This document shows positions 1 to 8,763 of a stretch of 36,514 nt of DNA, piece by piece. The position numbers and the translations under genes are program-made. The notes beneath the pieces were generated by a model. The model had not been told where the DNA came from. It saw only the letters and a program-made list of their open reading frames with translations, and searched no databases. Origin of the DNA: Sulfuritalea sp. (GTDB lineage: Bacteria > Pseudomonadota > Gammaproteobacteria > Burkholderiales > Rhodocyclaceae). Every line of letters starts with the position of its first letter. Positions within the stretch are counted from its first letter, which is position 1. The DNA is taken from the NCBI GenBank assembly GCA_022842325.1, contig JALHPU010000039.1:1-36514 (forward strand), read 5' to 3'.

Positions 1-41
1 CCGCCGAAGCCCGCGCCGCGCTGGGACTGGCGGCCGCCTAG
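1..41 (+). CDS. C-terminal end of an unidentified protein (partial)
   Basis: An open frame enters from the left edge and ends at a TAG at 39-41. The visible tail is Ala-rich (AEARAALGLAAA). Thirteen codons are too few to name a family. The main reason to call it coding is that the frame is open up to a stop which is followed by a hairpin and then by a gene with its own ribosome binding site. It could equally be chance. Confidence 0.3.
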   Translation, partial: AEARAALGLAAA

Positions 42-105
42 CCGATTCCGCCGCGCGGCGCCGTCGCGCCAGCGCCGACTCTGCCGGCCCGAACCACAGC
101 CTTAC

Positions 106-122
106 CCACGAGCGGCTCGTGG
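106..122. terminator. Small hairpin after the first partial gene
   Basis: CCACGAG (106-112) pairs with CTCGTGG (116-122) across a CGG loop, a perfect 7-bp stem. It lies 65 bases after the TAG at 41 and before the DUF2789 gene. Only a weak T-rich tail follows (TTGTCT), so termination is possible but not shown. Confidence 0.3.
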
Positions 123-185
123 TTGTCTGCCGGCGCACTGCAGACTATGCTTTCCTGACGATCCGGTACCGTGGAGGCAAGGGCG

Positions 186-425
186 ATGGAAGATTCGATT
201 CCCACCATGACGCGCTTGTTCGATCAGTTGGGATTGGACTCTGCGCCGCAGGCCATCCAGTCCTTCATCGCCGCGCACAAACCCCTCGCGGCGAGCACCA
301 CACTCGCCGATGCGCCCTTCTGGAGCGCGTCTCAGGCCCAATTCCTGCGCGGGGAAATGGAGGAAGACGCCGACTGGGCCATCGTCATCGAGCGCCTCAA
401 CGCGGCCTTGCGCGCCGCATCCTAG
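186..425 (+). CDS. DUF2789 family protein
   Basis: A 79-residue soluble protein of unknown function. The family pattern is visible throughout: an opening like MEDSIPTMTRLFDQLGL, then IQSFIAAHKPL, then ADAPFWSASQAQFLRGE and a closing EEDADWAIVIERLN. DUF2789 proteins are small, single-domain and common in gamma- and betaproteobacteria, with no established role. An upstream in-frame GTG at 171 would add five residues. The ATG at 186 is preferred because a GGAGG at 173-177 sits eight bases before it. The gene stands alone, followed by nearly 700 bases without a convincing gene. Family assignment is from memory of the pattern. Confidence 0.85.
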   Translation: MEDSIPTMTRLFDQLGLDSAPQAIQSFIAAHKPLAASTTLADAPFWSASQAQFLRGEMEEDADWAIVIERLNAALRAAS

Positions 426-667
426 ACCGGGCGAGCGGAGGGTTTGGGGCTTTTCCAGCCGTTGGATATAACAGGATCAACTTCCGTGTTCGGCCATCTG
501 CCGACACCGACTGCGCATGAATTTCCTGCCCCTGAGCGTCGGCTCAAGGCAGGACAGCGGTCATCCCTATACCTGCATGCCTGACTTGGGTGTTTTGATC
601 TCCCGTCTCCCCTTGCATTGCCGCCAGTCCGCCACATCCGCCGCATTCTCTTCACCGCCGCTCTCCA

Positions 668-707
668 GGGCGTGTTTTCATTCAGTCGCCTGAATGAGAA
701 CACGCCC
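668..707. repeat. Long near-perfect hairpin
   Basis: The arm GGGCGTGTTTTCATTCAG (668-685) pairs with CTGAATGAGAACACGCCC (690-707) across a TCGC tetraloop. This gives 18 pairs, one of them a T-G wobble on one strand. No T-run follows on either side, so it does not look like a simple terminator. It could be a REP-like palindrome, an RNA structure or a protein site. No second copy was seen in the window. Confidence 0.6.
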
Positions 708-920
708 CAGGCACCAGTCTGTTGTCAGGGTTCCATGCGGCAACGCATTTCTGCAAACCGTGACGCGACCGGACCAAAATCGGCGATTGACCACTACACC
801 CGGCGTCAGGCACACTTCCAACGTTCATGGCTTCGATGACCCACCGCACATCATGAAATACCGTGACCTCGCGGCGCCACAAGCTGGCAAGCAGGCCCGC
901 TCCTCCCAGCCGCTGTACGG

Positions 921-1007
921 CCCACGACTGGCTTTGCGCAGCCGGCCGGCTGCGGCAACGTGACGCATGCGTCGCGAATCCCCGCCCCACCCCCTCCCGG
1001 GGGAGGC
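921..1007. repeat. Modular hairpin repeat, copy A
   Basis: This segment matches the reverse complement of 23971-24053. Both share CCCACG..TGGCTTTG..CAGCCGGCCGGCTGCGGC, then a short palindrome, then AATCCCCGCC, then a C-rich/G-rich hairpin. The palindrome here is CGTGACGCA/TGCGTCGCG (959-976). In the other copy it is CGCGGAGCA/TGCTCCGCG, so the sequence differs while pairing is kept. It is 107 bases upstream of the kinase start. Confidence 0.55.
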
Positions 1008-1113
1008 TATCGATTGGCTCGCTGCGCTCGATAATTTTCAAGCGCGCTTGGCAATGTATTTCACGTTAATAGGCCGGCTGGATTTCCTGTCCTTCACGAG
1101 GAGCTCACTGTAA

Positions 1114-2397
<1,284 letters not shown>

Positions 2398-2406
2398 CCC
2401 CGCGCC

Positions 2407-3138
2407 CTAACTGATCTTTGCGTCGAGAAAGGCCTTGATCTCGAGAAACTTCGGTTCCTCGCGCTTGACGAACTCGACGGTGTAATCGTCCAGACCCGCC
2501 AGCTTGAAGCCCTCCTTTGATTCCGGCAGGACGATGGTGATATAGCCGGCGAGCAGGGTGCTGGCCGGCTTGAACTGGATCGAGGCGATCGAATCGATGG
2601 GGATGTTCTTGTCGCCCTTGATGCCTTCCAGCAGGTCGCCCTTGAGGCTCTGCAACAGCACCTTGATGCCCATCTTGCGCTTGATCACGACCTCTTTGTC
2701 ATAGACCTCCAGGCGATCACCGGTTTTCGACTCGGCGCTCATCAAGGCGCCCGGCGCGGTCGTCCGCGGCGGCTTCGGCATCTGTTCCTGTTTGTCGGAT
2801 TCGCGCGCCGGGACCTTGTTTGCCGACGGCCCGGCATCAGCGCGCTTGACATCTTCCTCGACGAAGCGAAGTTGACAGGTGCCGACCGAAATCAGGTCCT
2901 CGTCGCTCAGCAGCAGCCTGGTGATTTTCCTGTCGTGCACGAAGGTGCCATTTGCGCTGCCAAGGTCTTCGATGACGTAGAGATCGCCGCAGCGGGTGAT
3001 TACCGCATGCTCCTTGTCGGCATTGACATTGTCGAGGGGTATCTCATTGGACGCCTTGCTGCCGATGACCATCCGGTCCTTGTTGACCGGAAATTCCCCG
3101 AGCACGTGACCATTCGTGTTAACCACCAGCTTCGGCAT
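2407..3138 (-). CDS. FHA-domain protein with C-terminal PH-like (DUF4429-type) domain
   Basis: A 243-residue cytoplasmic protein. Residues about 1-97 are a forkhead-associated domain: RMVIGSKASNEIPLDN, then ADKEHAVI in place of the usual SRxHA, then EDLGSANGTFVH. FHA domains bind phosphothreonine, but the usual conserved Ser of the SRxH loop is Asp here (N39-A-D-K-E-H), so affinity may differ. A Pro/Lys/Glu-rich linker (100-135) leads to a domain with IPIDSIASIQFKPA, GYITIVLPESKEGFKLAG and FLEIKAFLDAKI. That resembles the bacterial PH-like fold of DUF4429/SHOCT proteins; this part is less certain. The start at 3138 is chosen because GAGGGAAG precedes it. It converges on the kinase gene with nine bases between stops. 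Confidence 0.8.
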   Translation of the reverse strand: MPKLVVNTNGHVLGEFPVNKDRMVIGSKASNEIPLDNVNADKEHAVITRCGDLYVIEDLGSANGTFVHDRKITRLLLSDEDLISVGTCQLRFVEEDVKRADAGPSANKVPARESDKQEQMPKPPRTTAPGALMSAESKTGDRLEVYDKEVVIKRKMGIKVLLQSLKGDLLEGIKGDKNIPIDSIASIQFKPASTLLAGYITIVLPESKEGFKLAGLDDYTVEFVKREEPKFLEIKAFLDAKIS

Positions 3139-3259
3139 GCCGCTTCCCTCGAGAATTGAGATTTTCAATGGTGCAAGCATAGCGCAAGGACCGGCGCTAC
3201 GGAGATGCGCCGGGAATCGCAGGCTTGCTGGCGCACAAGCTCATAACGAGGAGGCAAGA

Positions 3260-3388
3260 ATGAAAAGCGTACCCTGTTCATCGGCCTCGCCGCCACCAGG
3301 TTTTCCCGCCGCTACCGGTGCGGCCCGACCCGCTCTACGAGACCTTGCGGAAGTGACCGGAGAAGCCAGATCAATGAGCGGCAGGTAA
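3260..3388 (+). pseudogene. Small ORF or decayed secreted-protein gene
   Basis: An ATG at 3260 follows an excellent GAGGAGG ribosome binding site, but the 42-codon frame reads as Pro/Ala-rich noise. Omitting two bases after the second codon would give MKRTLFIGLAAT, a typical signal-peptide start. A further frame carries DPLYETLRK before a TGA at 3354-3356. Three protein-like pieces in three frames behind a good ribosome binding site suggest a frameshifted remnant of a small exported protein. No family could be named. It may instead be a spurious frame. The rest of 3139-3654 shows only a possible promoter near 3572. Confidence 0.3.
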
Positions 3389-3571
3389 TTGTCGAATACC
3401 GGCCACCCAATACCCAATGACCCGAATGACCGCAGTGGGCAACGGAGCGGTAGTTCAGCCAACATGAGCCGCTGACCGTTCAGGCCGAAAACTCGACTTG
3501 GTCCCGGGTGCGACAGCACGAGTCCATTGGTGCCGGACGGAAACTACGCAGCACCTGAACTGAAACCCCTG

Positions 3572-3601
3572 TTGCAAGCACCGATAAAACCCGGCTATAA
3601 G
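3572..3601 (+). promoter_or_regulatory. Possible sigma-70 promoter for gph and the trp genes
   Basis: TTGCAA (3572-3577) and TATAAG (3596-3601) are 18 bases apart and lie about 53 bases before the gph start. The -10 matches five of six consensus bases and the -35 four of six. No other good pair was seen in this intergenic region, but the call is by eye. Confidence 0.35.
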
Positions 3602-3654
3602 GCCATCCGGGCGCCTTGGCGTCGCCACGCGCGGCGCATGCTATCGTCCCGCCC

Positions 3655-4329
3655 ATGAACACTATCCGCTCCGTCACCATCGACCTCGATGGCACCCTGC
3701 TCGACACCGTTCCCGACCTCGCCGCCGCCGCCAACGCCATGCTGCGCGAAATGGGCCGCCCGGAATTGCCACTGACCACAATCGCCGCCTTCATCGGTCG
3801 CGGCATTCCCAAGCTCGTTGCGCGCTGCCTGCCCGACCTCGACGAGGCCGCGGTGGAGCAGGCGCAGGACATCTTCCGCCGCCACTACGCGATCGAGAAC
3901 GGCCGCCGCTCGACACTGTTTCCCGGTGTGCTGGAAGGCCTGCAGGCTTTCCGCGCCGCCGGTTTGCCGCTGGCCGTGATCACCAACAAGGCGGCGGCCT
4001 TCACCGAGCCCTTGCTGGTCGCGATGAATCTCGGAATCTGGTTCAACTTCGCCGTCTCGGGCGACAGCCTGCCGCACAAGAAGCCGCATCCAGCGCAACT
4101 GCTGCACGCCTGCCAGCGCATGGGCACGCTGCCGGCGGAGAACCTGCACATCGGCGATTCGCACCACGACGCGGTCGCCGCGCGCGCCGCCGGCTGCCCG
4201 GTGTTCATCGTGCCCTACGGCTACAACGAGGGCGAGGATGTGCAAGGAATCGACTGCGATGCTATAGTCGCGTCGCTGGCCGAGGCAGCTCGCCGTGTCA
4301 CCAGCGCCGACTTTCGGAAGATCGCCTGA
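3655..4329 (+). CDS. gph: Phosphoglycolate phosphatase (HAD superfamily)
   Basis: A 224-residue HAD hydrolase. Gph removes phosphate from 2-phosphoglycolate, which arises from DNA repair and oxygenation reactions. Motif I is DLDGTLLDT near the N-terminus (nucleophile and acid/base Asp), motif II lies in VITNK, motif III is the Lys in HKKPHP and motif IV is IGDSHHDAVAA. A cap domain lies between motifs I and II. Length fits the family. The start ATG at 3655 places motif I correctly; an upstream alternative start at 3616 would add 13 residues with no homology. In many betaproteobacteria gph directly precedes trpE, often with rpe in front. Here rpe is absent and the upstream gene is unrelated. 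Confidence 0.88.
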   Translation: MNTIRSVTIDLDGTLLDTVPDLAAAANAMLREMGRPELPLTTIAAFIGRGIPKLVARCLPDLDEAAVEQAQDIFRRHYAIENGRRSTLFPGVLEGLQAFRAAGLPLAVITNKAAAFTEPLLVAMNLGIWFNFAVSGDSLPHKKPHPAQLLHACQRMGTLPAENLHIGDSHHDAVAARAAGCPVFIVPYGYNEGEDVQGIDCDAIVASLAEAARRVTSADFRKIA

Positions 4330-4331
4330 AC

Positions 4332-4403
4332 ATGCTCCACCGCAACCTGCAAATGACAAGGAAACACGCCCTCGGGGCGGAGGCCTGGCCCTGGCGGGCC
4401 TGA
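4332..4403 (+). CDS. trpL: Candidate trp leader peptide with two Trp codons
   Basis: An ATG two bases after the gph stop opens a 23-codon frame ending AEAWPWRA, with TGG codons at 4386-4388 and 4392-4394 and a TGA at 4401-4403. It lies in the 167-base gap before trpE, where an attenuation leader would be. Trp is rare, so two Trp codons near the end of a short leader frame are notable. The hairpin GCGGGC (4394-4399)/GCCCGC (4406-4411) overlaps the stop region. Against it: no clear ribosome binding site, no T-run after any hairpin, and a chance origin in GC-rich DNA is possible. A shorter start at the internal ATG (4353) is an alternative. Confidence 0.4.
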   Translation: MLHRNLQMTRKHALGAEAWPWRA

Positions 4404-4496
4404 ACGCCCGCGCCATCGAGCGCCGATTTCCATCGCGCCGGAGCTGACCAGTCCGCGCACTTGTCCTTGCAGCACCCGTATCCGTGGAGTTTCACC

Positions 4497-5984
4497 ATGA
4501 CCGAATCAGAATTCAACCGCCTTGCGGCGGAGGGCTATAACCGCATCCCGGTGACGCTCGAAACCTTCGCCGACCTCGACACGCCGCTGTCGATCTACCT
4601 CAAGCTGGCCAACGATCCCTACTCCTACCTGCTCGAATCGGTGCAGGGCGGCGAGCGCTTCGGCCGCTATTCCTTCATCGGCCTCGCCGCCGGCACGCGC
4701 ATCGCCGTGGTCGAGGGCGCGATCATGGTGTTGAGCGGCAACCGCGTCGCCGAGCGGCGCGACCACAGCAATCCGATGAGCTTCATTTCCGAGTTCATGT
4801 CGCGCTTCAAGGTGCCCGACCTGCCCGGCCTGCCACGCTTCTGCGGCGGCCTGGTGGGCGCCTTCGGCTACGACACTGTGCGCTACATCGAAACCAAGCT
4901 CGCGCAACGCAAGACGCCCGATCCGCTCGGCGTGCCCGACATCCTGCTGCTGCTGTCGGAAGAAATCGCCATCGTCGACAACCTCTCGGGCAAGCTGACG
5001 CTGGTGGTGTATGCCGAGCCCGGCTTCCCCGGCGCCTGGAAGCAGGCCCAGGCCCGGCTCAAGGAACTGCTGGCCAAGCTGCGCGCGCCGGTGACGATCC
5101 CGCCCGAGGTGCAGGCCAGTTCGGCGCCCGCCGTGTCGGAATTCGGCGAGGAGGAGTTCAAGGCCGCGGTGCGCCGCGCCAAGCAGTACATCGTCGATGG
5201 CGACATCATGCAGGTGGTGCTTTCGCAGCGCATGAGCAAGCCCTTCGCGGCGAGCCCGCTGGCGCTCTACCGCGCGCTGCGCACGCTGAACCCCTCGCCC
5301 TACATGTTCTATTTCAACTTCGAGGATTTCCACGTGGTCGGCGCCTCGCCCGAAATCCTGGTGCGGCTCGAACACCAGGACGGCGAGCGCCGCGTCACGG
5401 TGCGGCCAATTGCCGGCACGCGCAAGCGCGGCGCCACCCTAGCCGAAGACGAAGCGCTGGCGGCCGACCTGCTGGCCGACCCGAAGGAGCGCGCCGAACA
5501 CCTGATGCTGCTCGACCTCGGCCGCAACGACATCGGCCGCGTGGCCAAGACCGGCACGGTCAAGGTCAGCGACCGCTTCATCATCGAACGCTATTCGCAT
5601 GTGATGCACATCGTCTCCAACGTCGATGCCGAGCTGAAGGATGACGAGGGGGCGCTGGGCGTGCTCAAGGCCACCTTCCCGGCCGGCACGGTATCCGGCG
5701 CGCCGAAGGTGCGGGCCATGGAAATCATCGACGAACTGGAGCCTTCGAAGCGGGGCATCTATGCCGGCAGCGTCGGCTACCTCGGCTTCAACGGCGACAT
5801 GGACCTCTGCATCGCGATCCGCACCGCGGTGATCAAGGACGGCCGGATCCACGTCCAGGCCGGCGCCGGCATCGTCGCCGACTCGGACCCCGATTCGGAA
5901 TGGCAGGAAACGCTGAACAAGGCGCGGGCGCAGTTGCGCGCCGCCGAGATGGCCGAAGCCGGCCTCGATACGCGTTTTGAATAG
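4497..5984 (+). CDS. trpE: Anthranilate synthase component I
   Basis: A 495-residue subunit that converts chorismate to anthranilate, with ammonia from TrpG, as the first committed step of tryptophan synthesis. The N-terminal domain holds the Trp feedback site LLES (45-48) followed by [12 protein letters not shown]. The C-terminal chorismate-binding domain shows [71 protein letters not shown] and [22 protein letters not shown]. All catalytic blocks are intact, so it should be feedback-regulated and active. The start is placed at 4497 because GGAG lies seven bases upstream; an upstream TTG at 4461 has no support. trpG starts ten bases after its stop. Confidence 0.96.
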   Translation: MTESEFNRLAAEGYNRIPVTLETFADLDTPLSIYLKLANDPYSYLLESVQGGERFGRYSFIGLAAGTRIAVVEGAIMVLSGNRVAERRDHSNPMSFISEFMSRFKVPDLPGLPRFCGGLVGAFGYDTVRYIETKLAQRKTPDPLGVPDILLLLSEEIAIVDNLSGKLTLVVYAEPGFPGAWKQAQARLKELLAKLRAPVTIPPEVQASSAPAVSEFGEEEFKAAVRRAKQYIVDGDIMQVVLSQRMSKPFAASPLALYRALRTLNPSPYMFYFNFEDFHVVGASPEILVRLEHQDGERRVTVRPIAGTRKRGATLAEDEALAADLLADPKERAEHLMLLDLGRNDIGRVAKTGTVKVSDRFIIERYSHVMHIVSNVDAELKDDEGALGVLKATFPAGTVSGAPKVRAMEIIDELEPSKRGIYAGSVGYLGFNGDMDLCIAIRTAVIKDGRIHVQAGAGIVADSDPDSEWQETLNKARAQLRAAEMAEAGLDTRFE

Positions 5985-5994
5985 GGAGGCTGCC

Positions 5995-6567
5995 ATGTTA
6001 TTGATGATCGACAACTACGACAGTTTCACCTACAACCTGGTGCAGTACTTCGGCGAACTCGGCGAGGACGTCAAGGTGTTCCGCAACGACGCGATCACGC
6101 TCAAGGAAATCGCCGCGATGAATCCGGCGCGCATCGTAATTTCGCCCGGACCCTGTTCGCCGGCCGAAGCCGGCATCTCGGTGGCGGCGATCAGGGAGTT
6201 CGCCGGCAAGATTCCGCTGCTCGGCGTCTGCCTCGGCCACCAGAGCATAGGCGCGGCCTTCGGCGGCGAGATCGTGCATGCCAAGCAACTGATGCACGGC
6301 AAGACCTCGCCGGTCATCCACGAAGGCAAGGGCGTCTTCGCCGGCCTGCCCAATCCGCTGACCGTGACCCGCTACCACTCGCTGGCGATCCGCCGCGAGA
6401 CGCTTCCGGCCTGCCTCGAAATCACGGCGTGGACCGAAGACGGCGAAATCATGGGCGTGCGCCACCGCGAGCTGAATGTGGAAGGCGTGCAGTTCCATCC
6501 CGAATCGATACTGACCGAATGCGGCCACGAGTTGCTGAACAATTTCTTGAAGGAAGCCTCCAGTTGA
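5995..6567 (+). CDS. trpG: Anthranilate synthase component II (glutamine amidotransferase)
   Basis: A 190-residue class I glutamine amidotransferase that releases ammonia from glutamine for TrpE. The N-terminus [17 protein letters not shown] is diagnostic. The oxyanion region reads ISPGPCSP. The catalytic triad is C79 in GVCLGHQS with H168 and E170 in [12 protein letters not shown]. Length is normal, with no fusion to TrpD. AGGGAGG at 5983-5989 fits the ATG at 5995. In betaproteobacteria the same protein can also serve p-aminobenzoate synthesis (PabA); the position in the trp cluster favours trpG. The gene is followed by a 112-base gap with a hairpin repeat before trpD. Confidence 0.95.
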   Translation: MLLMIDNYDSFTYNLVQYFGELGEDVKVFRNDAITLKEIAAMNPARIVISPGPCSPAEAGISVAAIREFAGKIPLLGVCLGHQSIGAAFGGEIVHAKQLMHGKTSPVIHEGKGVFAGLPNPLTVTRYHSLAIRRETLPACLEITAWTEDGEIMGVRHRELNVEGVQFHPESILTECGHELLNNFLKEASS

Positions 6568-6582
6568 CGGCCTTCCCCCCAG

Positions 6583-6636
6583 CCCCCTTCCCGAGGAAGG
6601 GGGTGACTGTGGTTCAGCCGCCAAAGCGGCTTCCAG
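6583..6636. repeat. Modular hairpin repeat, copy B, inside the trp operon
   Basis: CCCCCTTCC (6583-6591) pairs with GGAAGGGGG (6595-6603) across CGA, followed by GTGACT and a second hairpin GCCGC-CAAA-GCGGC. The block CCGAGGAAGGGGGTGACT, then TCAG and GCGGCTTC, matches the reverse complement of 23936-23980. It sits between trpG and trpD in an otherwise tight operon. The stem could slow or stop transcription or protect the mRNA; neither is shown. Downstream GGAGG at 6671-6675 serves trpD. Confidence 0.6.
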
Positions 6637-6679
6637 TTAAAGACTCGTCGCCTCCTCGGGGCGGCCCATCGGAGGCAAC

Positions 6680-7705
6680 ATGATCACCCCCCAGGAAGCG
6701 CTCCAGCGCACCATCGAACACCGCGAAATCTTCCACGACGAAATGCTGCACCTGATGCGGCAGATCATGAAGGGCGAAATCTCGCCGCTGATGGTCGCCG
6801 CCATCCTCACCGGCCTGCGCGTGAAGAAGGAAACCCTGGGCGAAATCGCCGCCGCGGCGACGGTCATGCGCGAGCTGTCGACCAAGGTCGTGACGCCGCA
6901 CAACCCGCATTTCGTGGACATCGTCGGCACCGGCGGCGACGGCGCGCACACTTTCAACATCTCCACGGCGACGATGTTCGTCGCCACCGCGGCCGGCGCC
7001 ACGGTGGCCAAGCACGGCAACCGCAGCGTCTCGTCGAAATCCGGCGCCGCCGACGTGCTGGAATCCTTCGGCGCCAACATCATGCTGACGCCGGAGCAGG
7101 TCGCCGCCTGCATCGAGGCCATCGGCTGCGGCTTCATGTTCGCGCCCAACCACCACCCGGCAATGAAGAACGTCGCCCCGGTGCGGCGCGAAATGGGCGT
7201 GCGCACCATCTTCAACATCCTCGGCCCGCTGACCAACCCGGCCGGCGCGCCGAACACCCTGATGGGCGTGTTCCATCCCGACCTGGTCGGCATCCAGGTG
7301 CGCGTCATGCAGCGCCTGGGCGCCGATCACGTCATGGTGGTGTGGGGCAAGGACGGCATGGACGAGGTTTCGCTGGGCGCGGCGACGCTGGTTGGCGAAC
7401 TCAAGAACGGCGAAATCACCGAGTACGAAATCCACCCCGAAGACTACGGCCTGGCCATGATGTCCAACCGTGGCCTGCGCGTCGCCGACGCCGCCGAATC
7501 CAAAGCCATGCTGCTCGAAGCGCTGGACAACAAACCCGGCACGCCGCGCGAGATCGTCACGCTGAATGCCGGCGCCGCGCTCTACACCGCCAACCTGGTC
7601 GACTCGATCGGCGAGGGCATCGCCAAGGCGCGGGAAACCATTGCCAGCGGCGCGGCGCGCAAGAAGCTCGACGAGTTCATCAACTTCACCAAGAAGTTCG
7701 CCTGA
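6680..7705 (+). CDS. trpD: Anthranilate phosphoribosyltransferase
   Basis: A 341-residue enzyme that joins anthranilate to PRPP to make phosphoribosylanthranilate, the second step of tryptophan synthesis. Family marks are [19 protein letters not shown] (PRPP pyrophosphate site), [29 protein letters not shown] and [15 protein letters not shown]. The N-terminal helical domain is [24 protein letters not shown]. Length matches the stand-alone form. The start ATG at 6680 has GGAGG four bases upstream. The stop overlaps the start of trpC by one base (TGATG), so the two are probably translationally coupled. Confidence 0.96.
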   Translation: MITPQEALQRTIEHREIFHDEMLHLMRQIMKGEISPLMVAAILTGLRVKKETLGEIAAAATVMRELSTKVVTPHNPHFVDIVGTGGDGAHTFNISTATMFVATAAGATVAKHGNRSVSSKSGAADVLESFGANIMLTPEQVAACIEAIGCGFMFAPNHHPAMKNVAPVRREMGVRTIFNILGPLTNPAGAPNTLMGVFHPDLVGIQVRVMQRLGADHVMVVWGKDGMDEVSLGAATLVGELKNGEITEYEIHPEDYGLAMMSNRGLRVADAAESKAMLLEALDNKPGTPREIVTLNAGAALYTANLVDSIGEGIAKARETIASGAARKKLDEFINFTKKFA

Positions 7706-8529
7706 TGTCGGACATCCTCAACAAGATCCTCGCGGTCAAGCGCGAGGAAGTCGCGGCGGCTTCGGCTGCCAAGCCACTCGCCACGGTCCGTGCCGAGGCG
7801 GAAGCGCAGACAGCAGCGCGCGATTTTGTTGGTGCGATAAGGGCAAGAGTCGGCGCCGGCTCGCTCTGCGTCCCTGGAAATCCGCTTCGCGGGCAGGGAA
7901 CGGCGGTTATTGCGGAGATCAAAAGGGCCAGCCCCTCGAAGGGCGTGATCCGTCCCGATTTCCGCCCGGCGGAGATCGCCGCCGATTACGAAATGCACGG
8001 CGCCGCCTGCCTCTCGGTGCTGACCGACCAGCCCTTCTTCCAGGGCTCGGCGGACTACCTGCGCGAAGCTCGCGCCGCCTGCGCGCTGCCGGTGCTACGC
8101 AAGGATTTCCTGGTCGATCCCTATCAGGTGTATGAAGCCCGCGCCATGGGCGCCGACGCGATTCTGCTGATCGTCGCCGCGCTGTCGCTGGCCGAGATGC
8201 GGGAGATGGAGGCCATCGCCCACGGCCTCGGCATGGGCGTACTCGTCGAGTGCCACGATGCCGCCGAGCTCGACGTGGCGCTGCAACTGGAGACGCCGCT
8301 GATCGGCATCAACAACCGCAACCTGCGCACTTTCGAAGTGAGCCTCGACACGACGCTGTCGCAGCTGGAACGGATTCCGGCCGGGCGCATCGTGGTCACC
8401 GAGTCGGGCATCCTCGCCCCGGCCGACGTGTCCTTGATGCGCGCCAATGGCGTGCATGCCTTCCTGGTCGGCGAAGCCTTCATGCGCGCGCCCTCGCCGG
8501 GCGCGGAACTCGCAAGACTGTTCGCTTAG
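7705..8529 (+). CDS. trpC: Indole-3-glycerol-phosphate synthase with a repeat-derived insertion
   Basis: A 274-residue TIM-barrel enzyme that makes indole-3-glycerol phosphate from CdRP, the fourth tryptophan step. Catalytic segments are [11 protein letters not shown] (E71, K73), [35 protein letters not shown] and VTESGI. It is a stand-alone TrpC with no TrpF domain. It is longer than usual: about 15 residues (50-65, [16 protein letters not shown]) lie between the N-terminal helices and the first beta strand, where relatives run directly into AVIAEIK. That stretch is encoded by a palindromic repeat at 7848-7899 also found between genes at 23845-23879. The insertion is at the barrel's N-terminal edge, so activity is probably kept. 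Its stop overlaps the stop of the convergent DUF2892 gene. Confidence 0.94.
   Translation: MSDILNKILAVKREEVAAASAAKPLATVRAEAEAQTAARDFVGAIRARVGAGSLCVPGNPLRGQGTAVIAEIKRASPSKGVIRPDFRPAEIAADYEMHGAACLSVLTDQPFFQGSADYLREARAACALPVLRKDFLVDPYQVYEARAMGADAILLIVAALSLAEMREMEAIAHGLGMGVLVECHDAAELDVALQLETPLIGINNRNLRTFEVSLDTTLSQLERIPAGRIVVTESGILAPADVSLMRANGVHAFLVGEAFMRAPSPGAELARLFA
7848..7899 (+). repeat. Palindromic repeat inserted in frame in trpC
   Basis: CCCTG (7872-7876) pairs with CAGGG (7894-7898), and inside them CCGC (7882-7885) pairs with GCGG (7889-7892) across TTC. The copy at 23851-23879 has the same geometry with a different outer arm (TGCCGG/CCGGCA), so pairing is conserved while sequence changes. 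Both read LC(V/L)PGNPLRG in one frame. The word GAGTCGGCGC at 7847-7856 is one site of a recurrent motif. Confidence 0.7.
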
Positions 8530-8753
8530 GCGCAGCTGTTGCCGGCGGATTCCTGAACGCCGAGCTTCTTCAGGATCATGTCCAGCGGGCAGAATTTGGT
8601 GAAGCCGCTCTGGAACAGGTTGGCGCCGACGAAGGCGGTGAACCACAGCCAGGACAGCTGGCTCATGTCCACCTGGCCGCTGAAATGCGCGAGGACCAGC
8701 GAGGTCATGATGAAAAAGCCGGCGACGATGCGAACGATTTGATTGACGGTCAT
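8526..8753 (-). CDS. DUF2892 (YgaP-like) inner-membrane protein
   Basis: A 75-residue protein with two likely transmembrane segments (about 4-24 and 34-52) and the DUF2892 look: an N-terminal [11 protein letters not shown] and the later block [22 protein letters not shown], ending [11 protein letters not shown]2892 is the membrane domain of the rhodanese YgaP and also occurs alone, often beside efflux or sulfur genes. A single Cys follows the second membrane segment (KFCPLD), with another at the C-terminus. It is the last gene of the efflux operon, ten bases after the pump gene, with an AAGGAG ribosome binding site. Its role is unknown. Its TAA overlaps the trpC stop codon on the other strand. 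Confidence 0.8.
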   Translation of the reverse strand: MTVNQIVRIVAGFFIMTSLVLAHFSGQVDMSQLSWLWFTAFVGANLFQSGFTKFCPLDMILKKLGVQESAGNSCA

Positions 8754-8763
8754 GTGAAGCTCC

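Larger units (their letters stand above)
426..1113. other. Gene-free stretch of about 690 bases
   Basis: No reading frame here has a ribosome binding site, a recognisable family or a codon pattern like its neighbours. The stretch holds a long hairpin at 668-707 and a copy of a modular repeat at 921-1007. A promoter for the downstream kinase gene must lie in it, but no clear -35/-10 pair stands out. A small RNA cannot be excluded. Confidence 0.5.

Noticed and set aside
4430..4496. Classical attenuator terminator before trpE
   Set aside because: No hairpin in this gap is followed by a T-run, so only the leader peptide is proposed, with low confidence.
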